Part shown: piece by piece, positions 50,627 through 60,106 of the stretch
How the letters are laid out: each line of letters opens with the position of its first letter
Numbering within the stretch: the stretch's first letter is position 1
The notes under the pieces: model-generated
What the model was told of the DNA's origin: nothing
Seen by the model: the letters and a program-made list of their open reading frames with translations, nothing else
Database searches by the model: none
NCBI RefSeq assembly: GCF_000325745.1
Contig: NC_019907.1
Coordinates: 186,001 to 250,000 of the forward strand
Direction of reading: 5' to 3'
DNA: 64,000 bases
DNA from: Liberibacter crescens BT-1
Lineage (GTDB): Bacteria > Pseudomonadota > Alphaproteobacteria > Rhizobiales > Rhizobiaceae
Program-made: the position numbers and the translations under genes

Positions 50627-51031
50627 ATGGATCATTTACATGCTGCTTTTAAAATAGGAGGGACAGGGTTAGCGGTTCAGTCTACGCGTATGAGGGTCAT
50701 ATCTGAAAACATTGCTAATGCTCGTTCTACAGGAAGCTCTCCGGGATCTGATCCTTATCGACGAAAAACTATTTCTTTTGGACAAATTATGAATAGACAA
50801 GGTGGTGTTTACGTTAGAAAAATCAATGTCGATCATTCTAAATTTGTTGAAGAATTTGATTCAAGCCATCCTGCTGCCGATGCAAGAGGTATTGTAAAGT
50901 ATCCTAACGTTAACACACTGATTGAAATGGCAGATATGCGGGAAGCAAATAGAATATATGCAGCAAACCTGCAGGTTATTAAGCAATCGCGCGATATGAT
51001 TACTATGACAATTGGGCTTTTGAAAGGTTAA
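50627..51031 (+). CDS. flgC: Flagellar rod protein FlgC
   Basis: Proximal rod component, 134 residues, with [30 protein letters not shown] near residues 17-45 and the C-terminal [27 protein letters not shown] at 50627 is preceded by AAGGGATAAA. It starts 4 bp after the flgB stop. Confidence 0.94.
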   Translation: MDHLHAAFKIGGTGLAVQSTRMRVISENIANARSTGSSPGSDPYRRKTISFGQIMNRQGGVYVRKINVDHSKFVEEFDSSHPAADARGIVKYPNVNTLIEMADMREANRIYAANLQVIKQSRDMITMTIGLLKG

Positions 51032-51357
51032 TGATGATTGAAAAATTACAAAATATGACTGGGATCTCTTCTCTTGCTCGTAGTGCATTGATTAACAATG
51101 ATAGTTTTTTAGATAAAAACACTATTCAACAGGATTCTAATTTGGGTTTTTTATCTCTCTTGCAGGATATGTTCAAAGATATGAGCAGTAACCTTAGAGA
51201 GGCAGAAGCCTTCTCTTATGATGCTATGCAAGGGAAAGCAAGTGCACGTGAAGTCGTTGATTCCATCATAAAAGCGGAAAGATCTTTGCAAACTTCTATA
51301 GCAGTTCGAGATAAGCTTGTTTCCGCTTATCTCGAAATTACAAAAATGCAGATATAA
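51031..51357 (+). CDS. fliE: Flagellar MS-ring/rod junction protein FliE
   Basis: Adapter between the MS ring and the rod. 108 residues; the C-terminal helical half carries the family pattern KASAREVVDSIIKAERSLQTSIAVRDKLVSAYLEI. The start overlaps the flgC stop by one base (TAATG); the second ATG at 51034 is an alternative. Confidence 0.9.
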   Translation: MMIEKLQNMTGISSLARSALINNDSFLDKNTIQQDSNLGFLSLLQDMFKDMSSNLREAEAFSYDAMQGKASAREVVDSIIKAERSLQTSIAVRDKLVSAYLEITKMQI

Positions 51358-51375
51358 TTGAAGGAAAATTAACCT

Positions 51376-52161
51376 ATGAGAGCTCTTTCTATTGCAGCGA
51401 CTGGTATGTCTGCTCAGCAGACTAACTTGGAAGTTATAGCAAATAATATCGCTAATATTAATACTACAGCTTATAAGCGTGCACGTGTGGAATTTTCTGA
51501 TTTGCTTTATCAGCTGGAACGAAGTGCTGGTGTCAAGGATCTTTCAAATCAAGCAATTATTCCAGAAGCTGTTAATATTGGCCTTGGAGTTCAGACTGCT
51601 GCTGTGCGTAATATATATCTTCAAGGAGAATTAAATCATACTAAGAATAGTCTAGATCTCGCTTTAGTAGGTCGTGGCTGGTTTCAAATTGAATCCCCTG
51701 ATACGACTATCGTTTATACAAGGGCTGGTTCTTTTAATATAAATCCAAAAGGTCAGCTTGTTACGGGCAATGGCTATATAGTATATCCTGAAATAATTAT
51801 ACCAGAAGATGCTTCTGAAATAGTTATTTCTCGATCTGGTCAAATTATGGCAAGAGTTGCTAAAAATAGTGAGTTTCAAAATCTTGGTCAGCTGAATATT
51901 GCTAATTTTGTTAATGAAGCTGGACTCAAGAATATAGGTGACAATCTTGTTGTTCAGACAGAAGCTTCAGGAGAAGCAATTATAGCTGCACCTGATGATC
52001 CTGGTTTTGCATATATTAAGCAAGGTTATTTGGAAACATCTAATGTAGATGCTGTACAGGAAATTGCTGAAATGATATCTGCACAACGTGCTTATGAGAT
52101 GAATTCTAAAGTTATCCAAGCTGCTGATGAAATGTCCTCATTGATTAGTAAGTTACGATAA
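51376..52161 (+). CDS. flgG: Flagellar distal-rod protein FlgG
   Basis: Distal rod subunit, 261 residues. Markers: [30 protein letters not shown] at the N-terminus, [24 protein letters not shown] in the middle and [30 protein letters not shown] at the end. Length is normal. Confidence 0.96.
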   Translation: MRALSIAATGMSAQQTNLEVIANNIANINTTAYKRARVEFSDLLYQLERSAGVKDLSNQAIIPEAVNIGLGVQTAAVRNIYLQGELNHTKNSLDLALVGRGWFQIESPDTTIVYTRAGSFNINPKGQLVTGNGYIVYPEIIIPEDASEIVISRSGQIMARVAKNSEFQNLGQLNIANFVNEAGLKNIGDNLVVQTEASGEAIIAAPDDPGFAYIKQGYLETSNVDAVQEIAEMISAQRAYEMNSKVIQAADEMSSLISKLR

Positions 52162-52182
52162 TTTTTTTAGGAGATATAATCC

Positions 52183-52647
52183 GTGGCAGATTCTTATATA
52201 AGGTTTGTTTTACTTTGTATGTTTGGTTTATCAAATGCGTCTTTTGCTTTTGCAACTGGTGTAGAAAATGCTGTTGTTCCTTCTGTTGTTATTTATCCAG
52301 GTGAAATATTGGAAGTCTCTAAGCTAAAAGAGATAAAAATTACTAATTCAAATATAAAGGATGATTATGCACGTTCTATTAAAGAAGTTATTGGTTTAGC
52401 TTCTAAACGCACGTTGTTGCCAAACCTTATGATTCCAAGATCGGCATTGCGGCGTTCTTATGTCATTAAACGTGGTTCTAATATTCGCCTTGTTTTCATA
52501 CAAGGTTCCATGATGATATCTGCTTCTGGCATTTCTTTAACTGATGCTAGTGTCGGTGACGTGATTCGTGTACGAAACAGTGACACTGGGATAATAATCT
52601 CTGGAACCGTTATGATAGATGGCACAGTTCATGTTCTTGAAAAATGA
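52183..52647 (+). CDS. flgA: P-ring assembly chaperone FlgA
   Basis: Periplasmic chaperone that helps assemble the FlgI P-ring. 154 residues, with an N-terminal signal sequence (FVLLCMFGLSNASFAFA) and the C-terminal SAF domain (VIKRGSNIRLVFIQGSMMISASGISL, GDVIRVRNSDTG). The start is GTG at 52183 after AGGAGAT. The stop overlaps the flgI ATG (ATGA). Confidence 0.9.
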   Translation: MADSYIRFVLLCMFGLSNASFAFATGVENAVVPSVVIYPGEILEVSKLKEIKITNSNIKDDYARSIKEVIGLASKRTLLPNLMIPRSALRRSYVIKRGSNIRLVFIQGSMMISASGISLTDASVGDVIRVRNSDTGIIISGTVMIDGTVHVLEK

Positions 52648-53753
52648 GATTTTTTGTTGCTTTTTTTCTGTTCTTTGTGTCTGGGATTTTAAGTGTAACG
52701 TTTGCACAGGTTTTTTCTCGGATAAAAGATGTTGCTTCTTTGCAAGCAGCTCGAAGTAATCAATTGATTGGTTATGGTCTTGTTGTTGGACTTCAAGGTA
52801 GTGGAGATAGTTTGCGTTTATCACCTTTTACAGAACAATCAGTCCGCGCTATGTTGCAGAATCTTGGTATATCTACACAAGGAGGTAAGTTAGGAGCAAA
52901 AAATATTGCTGCTGTTATAGTTACAGCGAGTCTACCTCCTTTTTCTAGTCCCGGAAGCCGTATTGATGTGTCCGTTAATTCATTAGGAGATGCTTCTTCT
53001 TTGCGAGGTGGTACATTAATAATGACCTCTCTTTTGGGTGCCGATGGACAAATCTATGCGGTAGCTCAAGGTTCAATAGTTGTTTCTGGAGTTTCTGTAA
53101 AAGGGAAAAAAGCTTCAGTTTTTGAAGGGATAACAACAAGTGGACGTATTATTAATGGTGCAATTATTGAGCGAGCATTGCCAGTAAAATTTAAAAATTC
53201 TACAAACCTTATTTTGCAATTGCGGAATCCAGATTTTTCTACTTCAGTGAATATTGCTGATAGCATTAACTCTTATGCGAGTTCTCGGTTTGGTACGAAG
53301 ATTGCAGAAGCGCATGATTCACAAGAAGTATCTATATTAAAACCGAAGAATATAGAAATTACTCAATTGATGGCCGATATAGAAAATCTTCCTGTAAAAA
53401 CAGATACTCCTGCCAGGGTAGTGGTAAATGAACGTACTGGCACTATTGTTATTGGTGCTAATGTAAAAATTTCTAAAGTCGTTGTGAGTTATGGTAATCT
53501 AACAGTACGAATAAATGAGCAGCAAAAAATTGTTCAGCCTAGTCCTTTATCAAATGGGATTACAAGTATTCAAGAGAATACTGATATTGATGTGTTAACA
53601 AGTAGTGGGCCTGTAGCTTTTCTTGATGGACCTGATCTGACTACACTAGTGTCAGGACTTAATAGAATTGGTCTTAAACCAGATGGTATTATTGCAATCT
53701 TGCAAGGAATTAAGTCGGCGGGAGCTCTTCAATCAGAGTTGGTGCTCCAATGA
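52644..53753 (+). CDS. flgI: Flagellar P-ring protein FlgI
   Basis: Forms the periplasmic (peptidoglycan) ring. 369 residues, with a signal peptide, then SRIKDVASLQAARSNQLIGYGLVVGLQGSGDSL, SLLGADGQIYAVAQGSIVVSG and the C-terminal LVSGLNRIGLKPDGIIAILQGIKSAGALQSELVLQ. Start and stop overlap flgA and motE. Confidence 0.96.
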   Translation: MRFFVAFFLFFVSGILSVTFAQVFSRIKDVASLQAARSNQLIGYGLVVGLQGSGDSLRLSPFTEQSVRAMLQNLGISTQGGKLGAKNIAAVIVTASLPPFSSPGSRIDVSVNSLGDASSLRGGTLIMTSLLGADGQIYAVAQGSIVVSGVSVKGKKASVFEGITTSGRIINGAIIERALPVKFKNSTNLILQLRNPDFSTSVNIADSINSYASSRFGTKIAEAHDSQEVSILKPKNIEITQLMADIENLPVKTDTPARVVVNERTGTIVIGANVKISKVVVSYGNLTVRINEQQKIVQPSPLSNGITSIQENTDIDVLTSSGPVAFLDGPDLTTLVSGLNRIGLKPDGIIAILQGIKSAGALQSELVLQ

Positions 53754-54277
53754 TCCGGTTCTGTGTTTCTATTTTTTTAAAAATTCAAAATACATTTTTT
53801 ATTTCAGTAATTTTTAGTACCTTTCTTTTCGCAAATGAAAGTCATCGTGCGGCTTCTCTTTCATCACCCAGCAAAGAAGAAATTAGCAAATATTGCTCTA
53901 ATATCGTTGATATAGCCCGAGACCAACGTTATGTCTTGCAAAAAGAGGAGTTGGAAAAACTCAAGAAAGAAGTTGATAATCGTATTAATTTGTTAGAAAA
54001 ACATAAAGTTGAATATCAACATTGGCTTACTCGTTATGAGAAATTCTTTGCAATTACTAAAAAAAGCATTGTAGATATCTATAAAAAGATGACTTCAGCT
54101 GCTGCTGCTGCCCAATTAGAAAAAATTAATCCTGAAACAGCTTCCTCTATTTTAATCAAACTTAATGCACGTCAAGCAAGTTCGATTATGGCAGAAATGG
54201 ATCCCCAAAAAGCAGCGGTTATAACTAATATTATTTCCAATTTACTTAATTCGAAATTATCAAAAGGATCTTCATGA
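53750..54277 (+). CDS. motE: MotE-like motility chaperone
   Basis: Rhizobial chaperone for the periplasmic motor protein MotC. 175 residues: a membrane-anchor or signal segment, a coiled coil with many Lys and Glu (QKEELEKLKKEVDNRINLLEKH) near residue 62 and a MgtE_N-like helical repeat at the C-terminus (KINPETASSILIKLNARQASSIMAEMDPQKAAVI). It overlaps flgI and flgH by 4 bp each. The name follows its place between flgI and flgH. Confidence 0.8.
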   Translation: MIRFCVSIFLKIQNTFFISVIFSTFLFANESHRAASLSSPSKEEISKYCSNIVDIARDQRYVLQKEELEKLKKEVDNRINLLEKHKVEYQHWLTRYEKFFAITKKSIVDIYKKMTSAAAAAQLEKINPETASSILIKLNARQASSIMAEMDPQKAAVITNIISNLLNSKLSKGSS

Positions 54278-54993
54278 TTTCGTTTTTCTTTTTTATTAGC
54301 TTTAGTAGTATTTTATTCTTGGTTGGTTGTAAAAGCCAAAGCATTAATGAAATTGGTCAATTGCCTTCTATGAGTCCAGTAGGATCGGGATTGCAATATA
54401 GTCATCCTCCCTTAATTGCTCTTTATCCTAAACAAAAAAACCATATAAACAGAAGTTATTCTTTATGGAGAGATTCTCAAGCTGCTTTGTTTAAAGATGC
54501 ACGCGCTATTAATGTTGGTGATATTCTAACTGTGAATATACAGATTGATGATAAGGCAAGTTTTAATAATAATACTGGCCGGAGTCGTACGAACTCTCTA
54601 GCTAAAAAAATAGGAGGGAACGTATCTTTTTTAGGACTAAAGTCTCCAGAAATAAAAGCTAATTTAGGTTATGGGGCAGATAGTACTTCTACAGGTAAAG
54701 GATCTATTAGTCGTGCAGAAAAATTAAATCTTTTAATAGCTGCTGTTGTTACAAGAATATTAGAGAATGGAAATCTTATTGTTAGTGGTTCACAAGAAGT
54801 ACGAGTAAATCATGAAATGCGTATTCTTAATGTAACTGGAATTGTACGTCCGCAAGATGTTGATGCACAGAATACTGTTTCTTACGATAAAATTGCTGAG
54901 GCACGCATTTCTTACGGAGGAAGAGGAGGTTCAATGGACATACAACAACCCCCAATAGGTCAACAGGCAATAGATTTGCTGTCACCACTTTAA
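54274..54993 (+). CDS. flgH: Flagellar L-ring lipoprotein FlgH
   Basis: Outer-membrane ring lipoprotein, 239 residues. The signal peptide ends in LVGC (Cys19). Markers include YSLWRDSQAALFKDARAINVGDILTVNIQIDDKA, LIAAVVTRILENGNLIVSGSQEVRVNHEMRILNVTGIVRPQDV and DIQQPPIGQQ. Its lipidation passes through Lgt, LspA and, if active, Lnt. Confidence 0.95.
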   Translation: MISFFFFISFSSILFLVGCKSQSINEIGQLPSMSPVGSGLQYSHPPLIALYPKQKNHINRSYSLWRDSQAALFKDARAINVGDILTVNIQIDDKASFNNNTGRSRTNSLAKKIGGNVSFLGLKSPEIKANLGYGADSTSTGKGSISRAEKLNLLIAAVVTRILENGNLIVSGSQEVRVNHEMRILNVTGIVRPQDVDAQNTVSYDKIAEARISYGGRGGSMDIQQPPIGQQAIDLLSPL

Positions 54994-55030
54994 TATTCAT
55001 TAGGGGAGTAGAAAAAAGGTTATCAATAAG

Positions 55031-55543
55031 ATGTCGCAGGAAATCGAAAATCCAGTTTCTACAAAAAAAGTGATTATGCTTAAAGTTGTTATTTTAACTG
55101 TTATTGGTAGTGTTTGTGGTTGGGTTGGTGGTTCTGCTATGTTATTTTTTTTATCTCCTCAAGGGATAAAAGAAATTAAATTTTTAGTAAGTTTATTTAA
55201 GAGTAGTGTTTTTGAGTATCCTAATGAGGAGAAAAAAACATTTCCTGTGACAATAAATGCTAATAATATCGTTCAACTTGCACCAATCATATCCAATTTA
55301 GCGGATTCAAAAAAAAATTTTATAAGACTAGATATCGTATTAATATTTAAAGATAAGCCCGATCTAAGTCTAATAGAAAATCTTCATCAAGATATCATGG
55401 CTTATATTCGTACTGTATCTGTTCAAGATCTTGAGGTAACTCGTGGATTGCAATATTTACGAGATGATATTGAAGAACGTGTTAACTTGCGCTCAAAAGG
55501 GGGTGTATCGAAAGTTATATTTCGAACATTTATAATTGAATGA
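55031..55543 (+). CDS. fliL: Flagellar basal-body-associated protein FliL
   Basis: Membrane protein linked to stator function. 170 residues with one transmembrane span (about residues 17-40) and the FliL C-terminal domain with FIRLDIVLIFKDKPDLSLIENLHQDIMAYI, then RGLQYLRDDIEERVN. It overlaps fliP by 4 bp. Confidence 0.9.
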   Translation: MSQEIENPVSTKKVIMLKVVILTVIGSVCGWVGGSAMLFFLSPQGIKEIKFLVSLFKSSVFEYPNEEKKTFPVTINANNIVQLAPIISNLADSKKNFIRLDIVLIFKDKPDLSLIENLHQDIMAYIRTVSVQDLEVTRGLQYLRDDIEERVNLRSKGGVSKVIFRTFIIE

Positions 55544-56274
55544 TTAAGTACATTATCTTTTTAATAGTTCTTATGACACCGGATTTGGTGTTGGCACAAC
55601 AGTTTTTATATGATGTGTTAAATATACCAGCTGATTCATCTGTTGCTACATGGATTATACGTACTTTTGGGGTTTTGACTGTTCTTTCAATAATTCCTGT
55701 TATACTCGTTATGGTCACTAGTTTCCCAAGATTTATCATTGTTTTTTCAATTTTACGTATTGGTATAGGATTAACGTCCACGCCTTCTAATATTATTATG
55801 ATAAGTCTTGCATTGTTTATGACTTTCTATGTTATGTCTCCAACTTTGGATCACGCTATGAAAGAAGGAATACATCCTTTAATTGAAAATAAAATCACAG
55901 AATCAGAAGCAATACAACGTATTGGTGAGCCGTTTCATAAATTTATGAAAGACAACACCAGGGATAAAGATTTGCAGCTTTTTATAAATATGGCGCGTGA
56001 AAAAGGAAATTCAGTTCAGGGCGTGGATCATGTTGAATATCGAGTATTGATCCCAGCATTTATGATTTCTGAAATTCGTAGAGGATTTGAAATGGGATTT
56101 CTTATAGTTTTACCATTTTTGATTATTGATATGATCGTTTCTGCAATTATTATGGCTATGGGAATGATGATGCTTCCTCCGACTTCAATATCTCTTCCCT
56201 TTAAGCTTATTTTTTTCGTTTTAATTGATGGTTGGAACTTGTTGGTAGGGAGTTTGGTCCGTTCTTTTGTTTAA
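55540..56274 (+). CDS. fliP: Flagellar export gate protein FliP
   Basis: Core of the export gate (with FliQ and FliR, which are not in the window). 244 residues; a signal peptide precedes membrane spans with the family pattern MVTSFPRFIIVFSILRIGIGL, and LIPAFMISEIRRGFEMGFLIVLPFLIIDMIVSAIIMAMGMMMLPP. It closes the operon. Confidence 0.96.
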   Translation: MIKYIIFLIVLMTPDLVLAQQFLYDVLNIPADSSVATWIIRTFGVLTVLSIIPVILVMVTSFPRFIIVFSILRIGIGLTSTPSNIIMISLALFMTFYVMSPTLDHAMKEGIHPLIENKITESEAIQRIGEPFHKFMKDNTRDKDLQLFINMAREKGNSVQGVDHVEYRVLIPAFMISEIRRGFEMGFLIVLPFLIIDMIVSAIIMAMGMMMLPPTSISLPFKLIFFVLIDGWNLLVGSLVRSFV

Positions 56275-56431
56275 TCTTCTCGCTAACTTTAACGCTTTTT
56301 AATTTAAAGATATTTTAAAAAGGTCTATTATGACCTTAATTGGCTTATTTTATCGAGGACGTTATAGAAAGTTTCATAAATAAATGTACGTAGTGGATTG
56401 TTTTTATAAAGAGCCCTTTTTCTTAAATAAG

Positions 56432-56460
56432 ACGACTTGCTGTTATTCACAGCAAGTCGT
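56432..56460. terminator. Terminator hairpin after fliP
   Basis: A perfect 12-bp stem (ACGACTTGCTGT / ACAGCAAGTCGT) with a 5-base loop, between the convergent fliP and the small secreted-peptide gene. It probably ends both transcripts. Confidence 0.75.
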
Positions 56461-56490
56461 TTATAGAATATTTATTGGTTAAATGACTAT

Positions 56491-56655
56491 TTACTTGGCT
56501 CCACCTTTCTTTGGTGGGTGAGCTTTTTTATGAACGCCACTTTTTGTTGTTTTTCCTTTTGTATAATCAGCAGCCTTTGTGTCTGCAGCAACTGCTTGTG
56601 ATAGATATGATACTGCCATTAAAGAGGCAGCTGTCATTAAAGTAATAGCCTTCAT
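56491..56655 (-). CDS. Small secreted basic peptide
   Basis: A 54-residue protein with a clear Sec signal peptide (MKAITLMTAASLMAVSYLSQAVAA, cleavage after AVAA) and a strongly basic mature tail of about 30 residues (10 Lys plus 2 His) ending KKGGAK. I chose the ATG at 56655 because AGGAG lies 7 bases upstream; a longer frame begins 13 codons earlier without one. No homologue is recognised. Small Sec-dependent exported proteins of this size are the usual effector candidates in Liberibacter, so that role is inference only. Confidence 0.65.
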   Translation of the reverse strand: MKAITLMTAASLMAVSYLSQAVAADTKAADYTKGKTTKSGVHKKAHPPKKGGAK

Positions 56656-56948
56656 AAATTTTCTCCTGTTTACATTTTGTAACATTATGTACATTATATT
56701 TTATGATCTACATCATATAGTTTTTATAACCGAGAGTTAAAAGATAATTAGAAAACTGCTCAGAAATAACAACCATGTATATATAATGGTTTTTGTGTTT
56801 TTTTATAGTTTTTTATAAAAAATTTTTATTAAAATATATATTATCAGTCAGCTGAGTATTTTCAGTAACTATTTTAAGATAATATTATTATTTATTAACT
56901 AAAAAGTATATATTACGAAGTAGATATGTATATTATTAAGTGTAATTT

Positions 56949-58217
56949 TTATGCCAGCCAATTAGGAATAGAATCAATCGCAATGAGTTCTGCGTAAGTT
57001 TTACGTGGACGAATGATATGGAATTGTGAGCCTTTCACCAGAACTTCTGGGATTAAAAGGCGAGAATTATATGTTCCTGATTGAACTGCCCCATATGCAC
57101 CAGCCGTTTCGATATATAGTAAATCCTCAGGTTTAGGAGGTTCTATTTCTTTGTCTAAAGCTATAAAATCCCCTGATTCGCATATTGCTCCTACTATATC
57201 AGCAATAATGGGTTTTAAATTCATTGATGAAATTTTAACAGGTTTAATTTCATGATGGGCACCATATAGTGTAGGACGCATAAAGTCATTCATAGCTGCG
57301 TCTATAATAATAAAATGCTTGTCTCCAGTATCTTTTACATAGAGTACTTGTGTTATTAATACTCCAGCATTACCGACTAAAAACCGACCGGGCTCAGTAA
57401 TGATTCGGCAATCTAAATCTCCAAAGTGTTCTTTAACAAGTTTTGCGTATACAATTGGAGAGAGAGAATGATCGTTCTTATGATAAGAAATTCCTAGTCC
57501 ACCACCTATGTCTATGTGTTCAATTTTATGTCCATCAGAACGAAGTTCTTCCGTAAGATGACGTAGGAATTTGAAGGCTTCATTAAAAACAGTCATTTCG
57601 TTTATTTGGCTTCCTATATGCATATCAATACCTTTGATTTGTATACCTGGAAGTGTTTTTGCATAAGCATAAATAGAACGTATGCGATGTAAAGGAATAC
57701 CGAATTTGTCTTCTTTTTTTCCGGTTGATATTTTTTTATGCGTATTGGCATCTATGTCAGGATTGACACGAAAAGCAATAGGAGCAACTTTCCCTAGACT
57801 GATAGCACGTTGATTCAGAATTTCAAGTTCAGCCTCTGATTCAACATTTAAGCAATATATTCCTTTTTTTAAGGCTAAATCCATTTCGTGGGGTGTTTTA
57901 CCAACACCTGAAAAAACGATTCGTTCTGCTGAAACACCAGCAATTAAAGCACGATGTAATTCCCCTTCAGATACAATATCCAAACCAGAACCTAAATTTT
58001 TCAAGGTTTTTATTATTGCTTGGTTAGAATTTGCTTTCATTGCATAACAAATCATTACATCCATGTTTTCAAAAGCTTGAGAAAATGCATGATAGTTTTG
58101 TTTAATGATAGCTGTCGAATAACAATAAAAAGGTGTCCCAACAACTTTGGAGATTTCTTCAACGGATGCATCTTCCATGTATAAAGAATTGTCAATATAT
58201 TTTAGAAGATTCATCAT
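56949..58217 (-). CDS. lysA: Diaminopimelate decarboxylase
   Basis: PLP enzyme making lysine from meso-diaminopimelate. 422 residues with the PLP Lys in ICYAMKANSN near residue 56, GIDMHIGSQI near residue 195, the glycine-rich DIGGGLGISYH, EPGRFLVGNAG near 275 and CESGDFIA near 343 with the catalytic Cys. It follows argH and lptM on the same strand, the rhizobial order. Confidence 0.95.
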   Translation of the reverse strand: MMNLLKYIDNSLYMEDASVEEISKVVGTPFYCYSTAIIKQNYHAFSQAFENMDVMICYAMKANSNQAIIKTLKNLGSGLDIVSEGELHRALIAGVSAERIVFSGVGKTPHEMDLALKKGIYCLNVESEAELEILNQRAISLGKVAPIAFRVNPDIDANTHKKISTGKKEDKFGIPLHRIRSIYAYAKTLPGIQIKGIDMHIGSQINEMTVFNEAFKFLRHLTEELRSDGHKIEHIDIGGGLGISYHKNDHSLSPIVYAKLVKEHFGDLDCRIITEPGRFLVGNAGVLITQVLYVKDTGDKHFIIIDAAMNDFMRPTLYGAHHEIKPVKISSMNLKPIIADIVGAICESGDFIALDKEIEPPKPEDLLYIETAGAYGAVQSGTYNSRLLIPEVLVKGSQFHIIRPRKTYAELIAIDSIPNWLA

Positions 58218-58226
58218 GAAAACCTT

Positions 58227-58403
58227 TTAGAGGAGTGGGTCAAGAATAAAAGAATGATCTTTTATTGATTTTTTTTGATTGGATTGTTCCTTTATGATTT
58301 CTTTTGGGGAGGGTGGATCGTTTTTTCGTCCACAGCTGCATAGAAGTAAACTTCCTACGATTAAATAGGAAAATGACATTGTCAGGTTTAAGTGTATTTT
58401 CAT
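58227..58403 (-). CDS. lptM: LptM-like small lipoprotein
   Basis: A 58-residue lipoprotein. Signal peptide, then lipobox LCSC with Cys24, followed by GRKNDPPSP, the LptM/YifL pattern (CGxKxPxxxP), a Lys-rich linker and the end FILDPLL, as in rhizobial lppL proteins between argH and lysA. In E. coli LptM helps mature the LptDE LPS translocon. It lies 53 bp downstream of argH and 9 bp upstream of lysA. Confidence 0.85.
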   Translation of the reverse strand: MKIHLNLTMSFSYLIVGSLLLCSCGRKNDPPSPKEIIKEQSNQKKSIKDHSFILDPLL

Positions 58404-58455
58404 TTCTTTAAATTATGAGTTATGTAGACTATAGTAACTGAGATAGATGACTATT

Positions 58456-59859
58456 TCATAGTTTTTTACGCCAATATTTGATTTGTTTATAGACTTCTAC
58501 AGGAGAAGTACCTCCAAAGCTATTACGGCTAGAAGCAGAATGTTCAGCTGTAAGTATTTCGTAAACAGAAGATGTGATTGAAGAGCTTATTTTTTTTAGA
58601 TCTTGCAGAGGGAGTTCTTCAAGGTTGCAATGTCTCTCTTCAGCAAGAGCTACAATTAATCCAGTTATATGGTGAGCTTCTCGAAAAGGAAGTTCGGCAT
58701 GTTTCACTAGCCAGTCAGCGAGATCAGTAGCAGTTGAATGATTTAATCTTGCAGCTTTTTTCATATGTTCTTCATGAATAGTCATATCAGAAATCATAGC
58801 TGTCATAGCTAAGATAATAAGTTCTAGAGTTGCAGCTGCATCAAAAAGTTGCTCTTTATCTTCTTGCATATCTTTTGAGTAAGATAGAGGCAACGCTTTC
58901 ATTACTGTTAAAATTGCGATTAGTGCTCCATTAATACGACCTGTTTTAGCTCGTATTAATTCTGCTGCATCAGGGTTCTTTTTTTGTGGCATAATTGATG
59001 AGCCCGTTGAAAATGCATCAGAGAGATGGATAAAATTAAACTGTGGCGTTGACCAAAGTATAATTTCTTCAGCAAGTCGAGACATATGTGTGGCACAGAT
59101 TGCAGAATTTGAAAGAAACTCTAGAATAAAATCACGATCTGAAACTGAGTCTATTGAATTACGAGTTGGTTCTCGAAAGCCAAGTTCATGGGAAGTCATC
59201 TCTCTGTTTATAGGAAAACTTGTTCCGGCAAGAGCTGCTGCTCCTATAGGACATTCATCAAGTCGTTCTATAGTATTAGAAAAGCGGGAGCAATCACGGT
59301 TAAACATTTCTACATAAGCCATACAGTGATGACCAAAGGTCACTGGTTGCGCTACTTGAAGGTGGGTGAAGCCAGGCATAACAGTATGGGCATGAGCTTC
59401 TGCTTTGTCTAACAAGGTCATAATAAGTGATTTTAGTGCATCTATTATTTTAATGATTTCTTCTTTAACCCAGAGCCGTAAATCCAGTGCGATTTGATCA
59501 TTACGAGAGCGTGCTGTATGCAGCTTTCCGGCAACAGGGCCTATTAATAATTCCAGGCGTGCTTCAATATTCATATGAATATCTTCAAGGTTCCGTGAAA
59601 ATTTAAATGACCCATCTTTAATCTCAGCGTGTATCTTTTTAAGGCCGTATATAATTTTTTCGCAATCTTCTTGAGAGATTATGTCTTGCTTAGCTAGCAT
59701 TTTTGCATGTGCTATAGAGCCACGTATATCTTGATCGAATAATTTTTTATCGTAATCTATAGAGACATTTATTTTATCCATGAGGGAATGAGGGTTAGAA
59801 GAGAACCGACCACCCCACATTTTATTGGATATTTCGGATTTCTTCATTCCTTTTGACAT
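58456..59859 (-). CDS. argH: Argininosuccinate lyase
   Basis: Last step of arginine synthesis: cleaves argininosuccinate to arginine and fumarate. 467 residues with [21 protein letters not shown] at the N-terminus, [17 protein letters not shown] near residue 115, [17 protein letters not shown] near residue 160 with the catalytic His, and the signature [20 protein letters not shown] near residue 280. I chose ATG at 59859 over the GTG two codons upstream. Confidence 0.95.
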   Translation of the reverse strand: MSKGMKKSEISNKMWGGRFSSNPHSLMDKINVSIDYDKKLFDQDIRGSIAHAKMLAKQDIISQEDCEKIIYGLKKIHAEIKDGSFKFSRNLEDIHMNIEARLELLIGPVAGKLHTARSRNDQIALDLRLWVKEEIIKIIDALKSLIMTLLDKAEAHAHTVMPGFTHLQVAQPVTFGHHCMAYVEMFNRDCSRFSNTIERLDECPIGAAALAGTSFPINREMTSHELGFREPTRNSIDSVSDRDFILEFLSNSAICATHMSRLAEEIILWSTPQFNFIHLSDAFSTGSSIMPQKKNPDAAELIRAKTGRINGALIAILTVMKALPLSYSKDMQEDKEQLFDAAATLELIILAMTAMISDMTIHEEHMKKAARLNHSTATDLADWLVKHAELPFREAHHITGLIVALAEERHCNLEELPLQDLKKISSSITSSVYEILTAEHSASSRNSFGGTSPVEVYKQIKYWRKKL

Positions 59860-60106
59860 AGACACTCTTTATTGATTATAGACCAGGGAAAGATTTTTTG
59901 TATCGTTTTTCCTCTTAACTAAGAGGAATGATCACGATAAGTATTTTTTATAGTAAGTAGTATATTAAAAACAGATAACATTGCAATACTTCTGAATTTC
60001 TAGAGAAGAAAAACTACTCTCTTTTACAAGTTCGAAAAAATTAATGAACTCTTTTTTAAAAGATACAAAATCAAAATTGATCTTTTTAAAATGAATTTAA
60101 TAAAAA

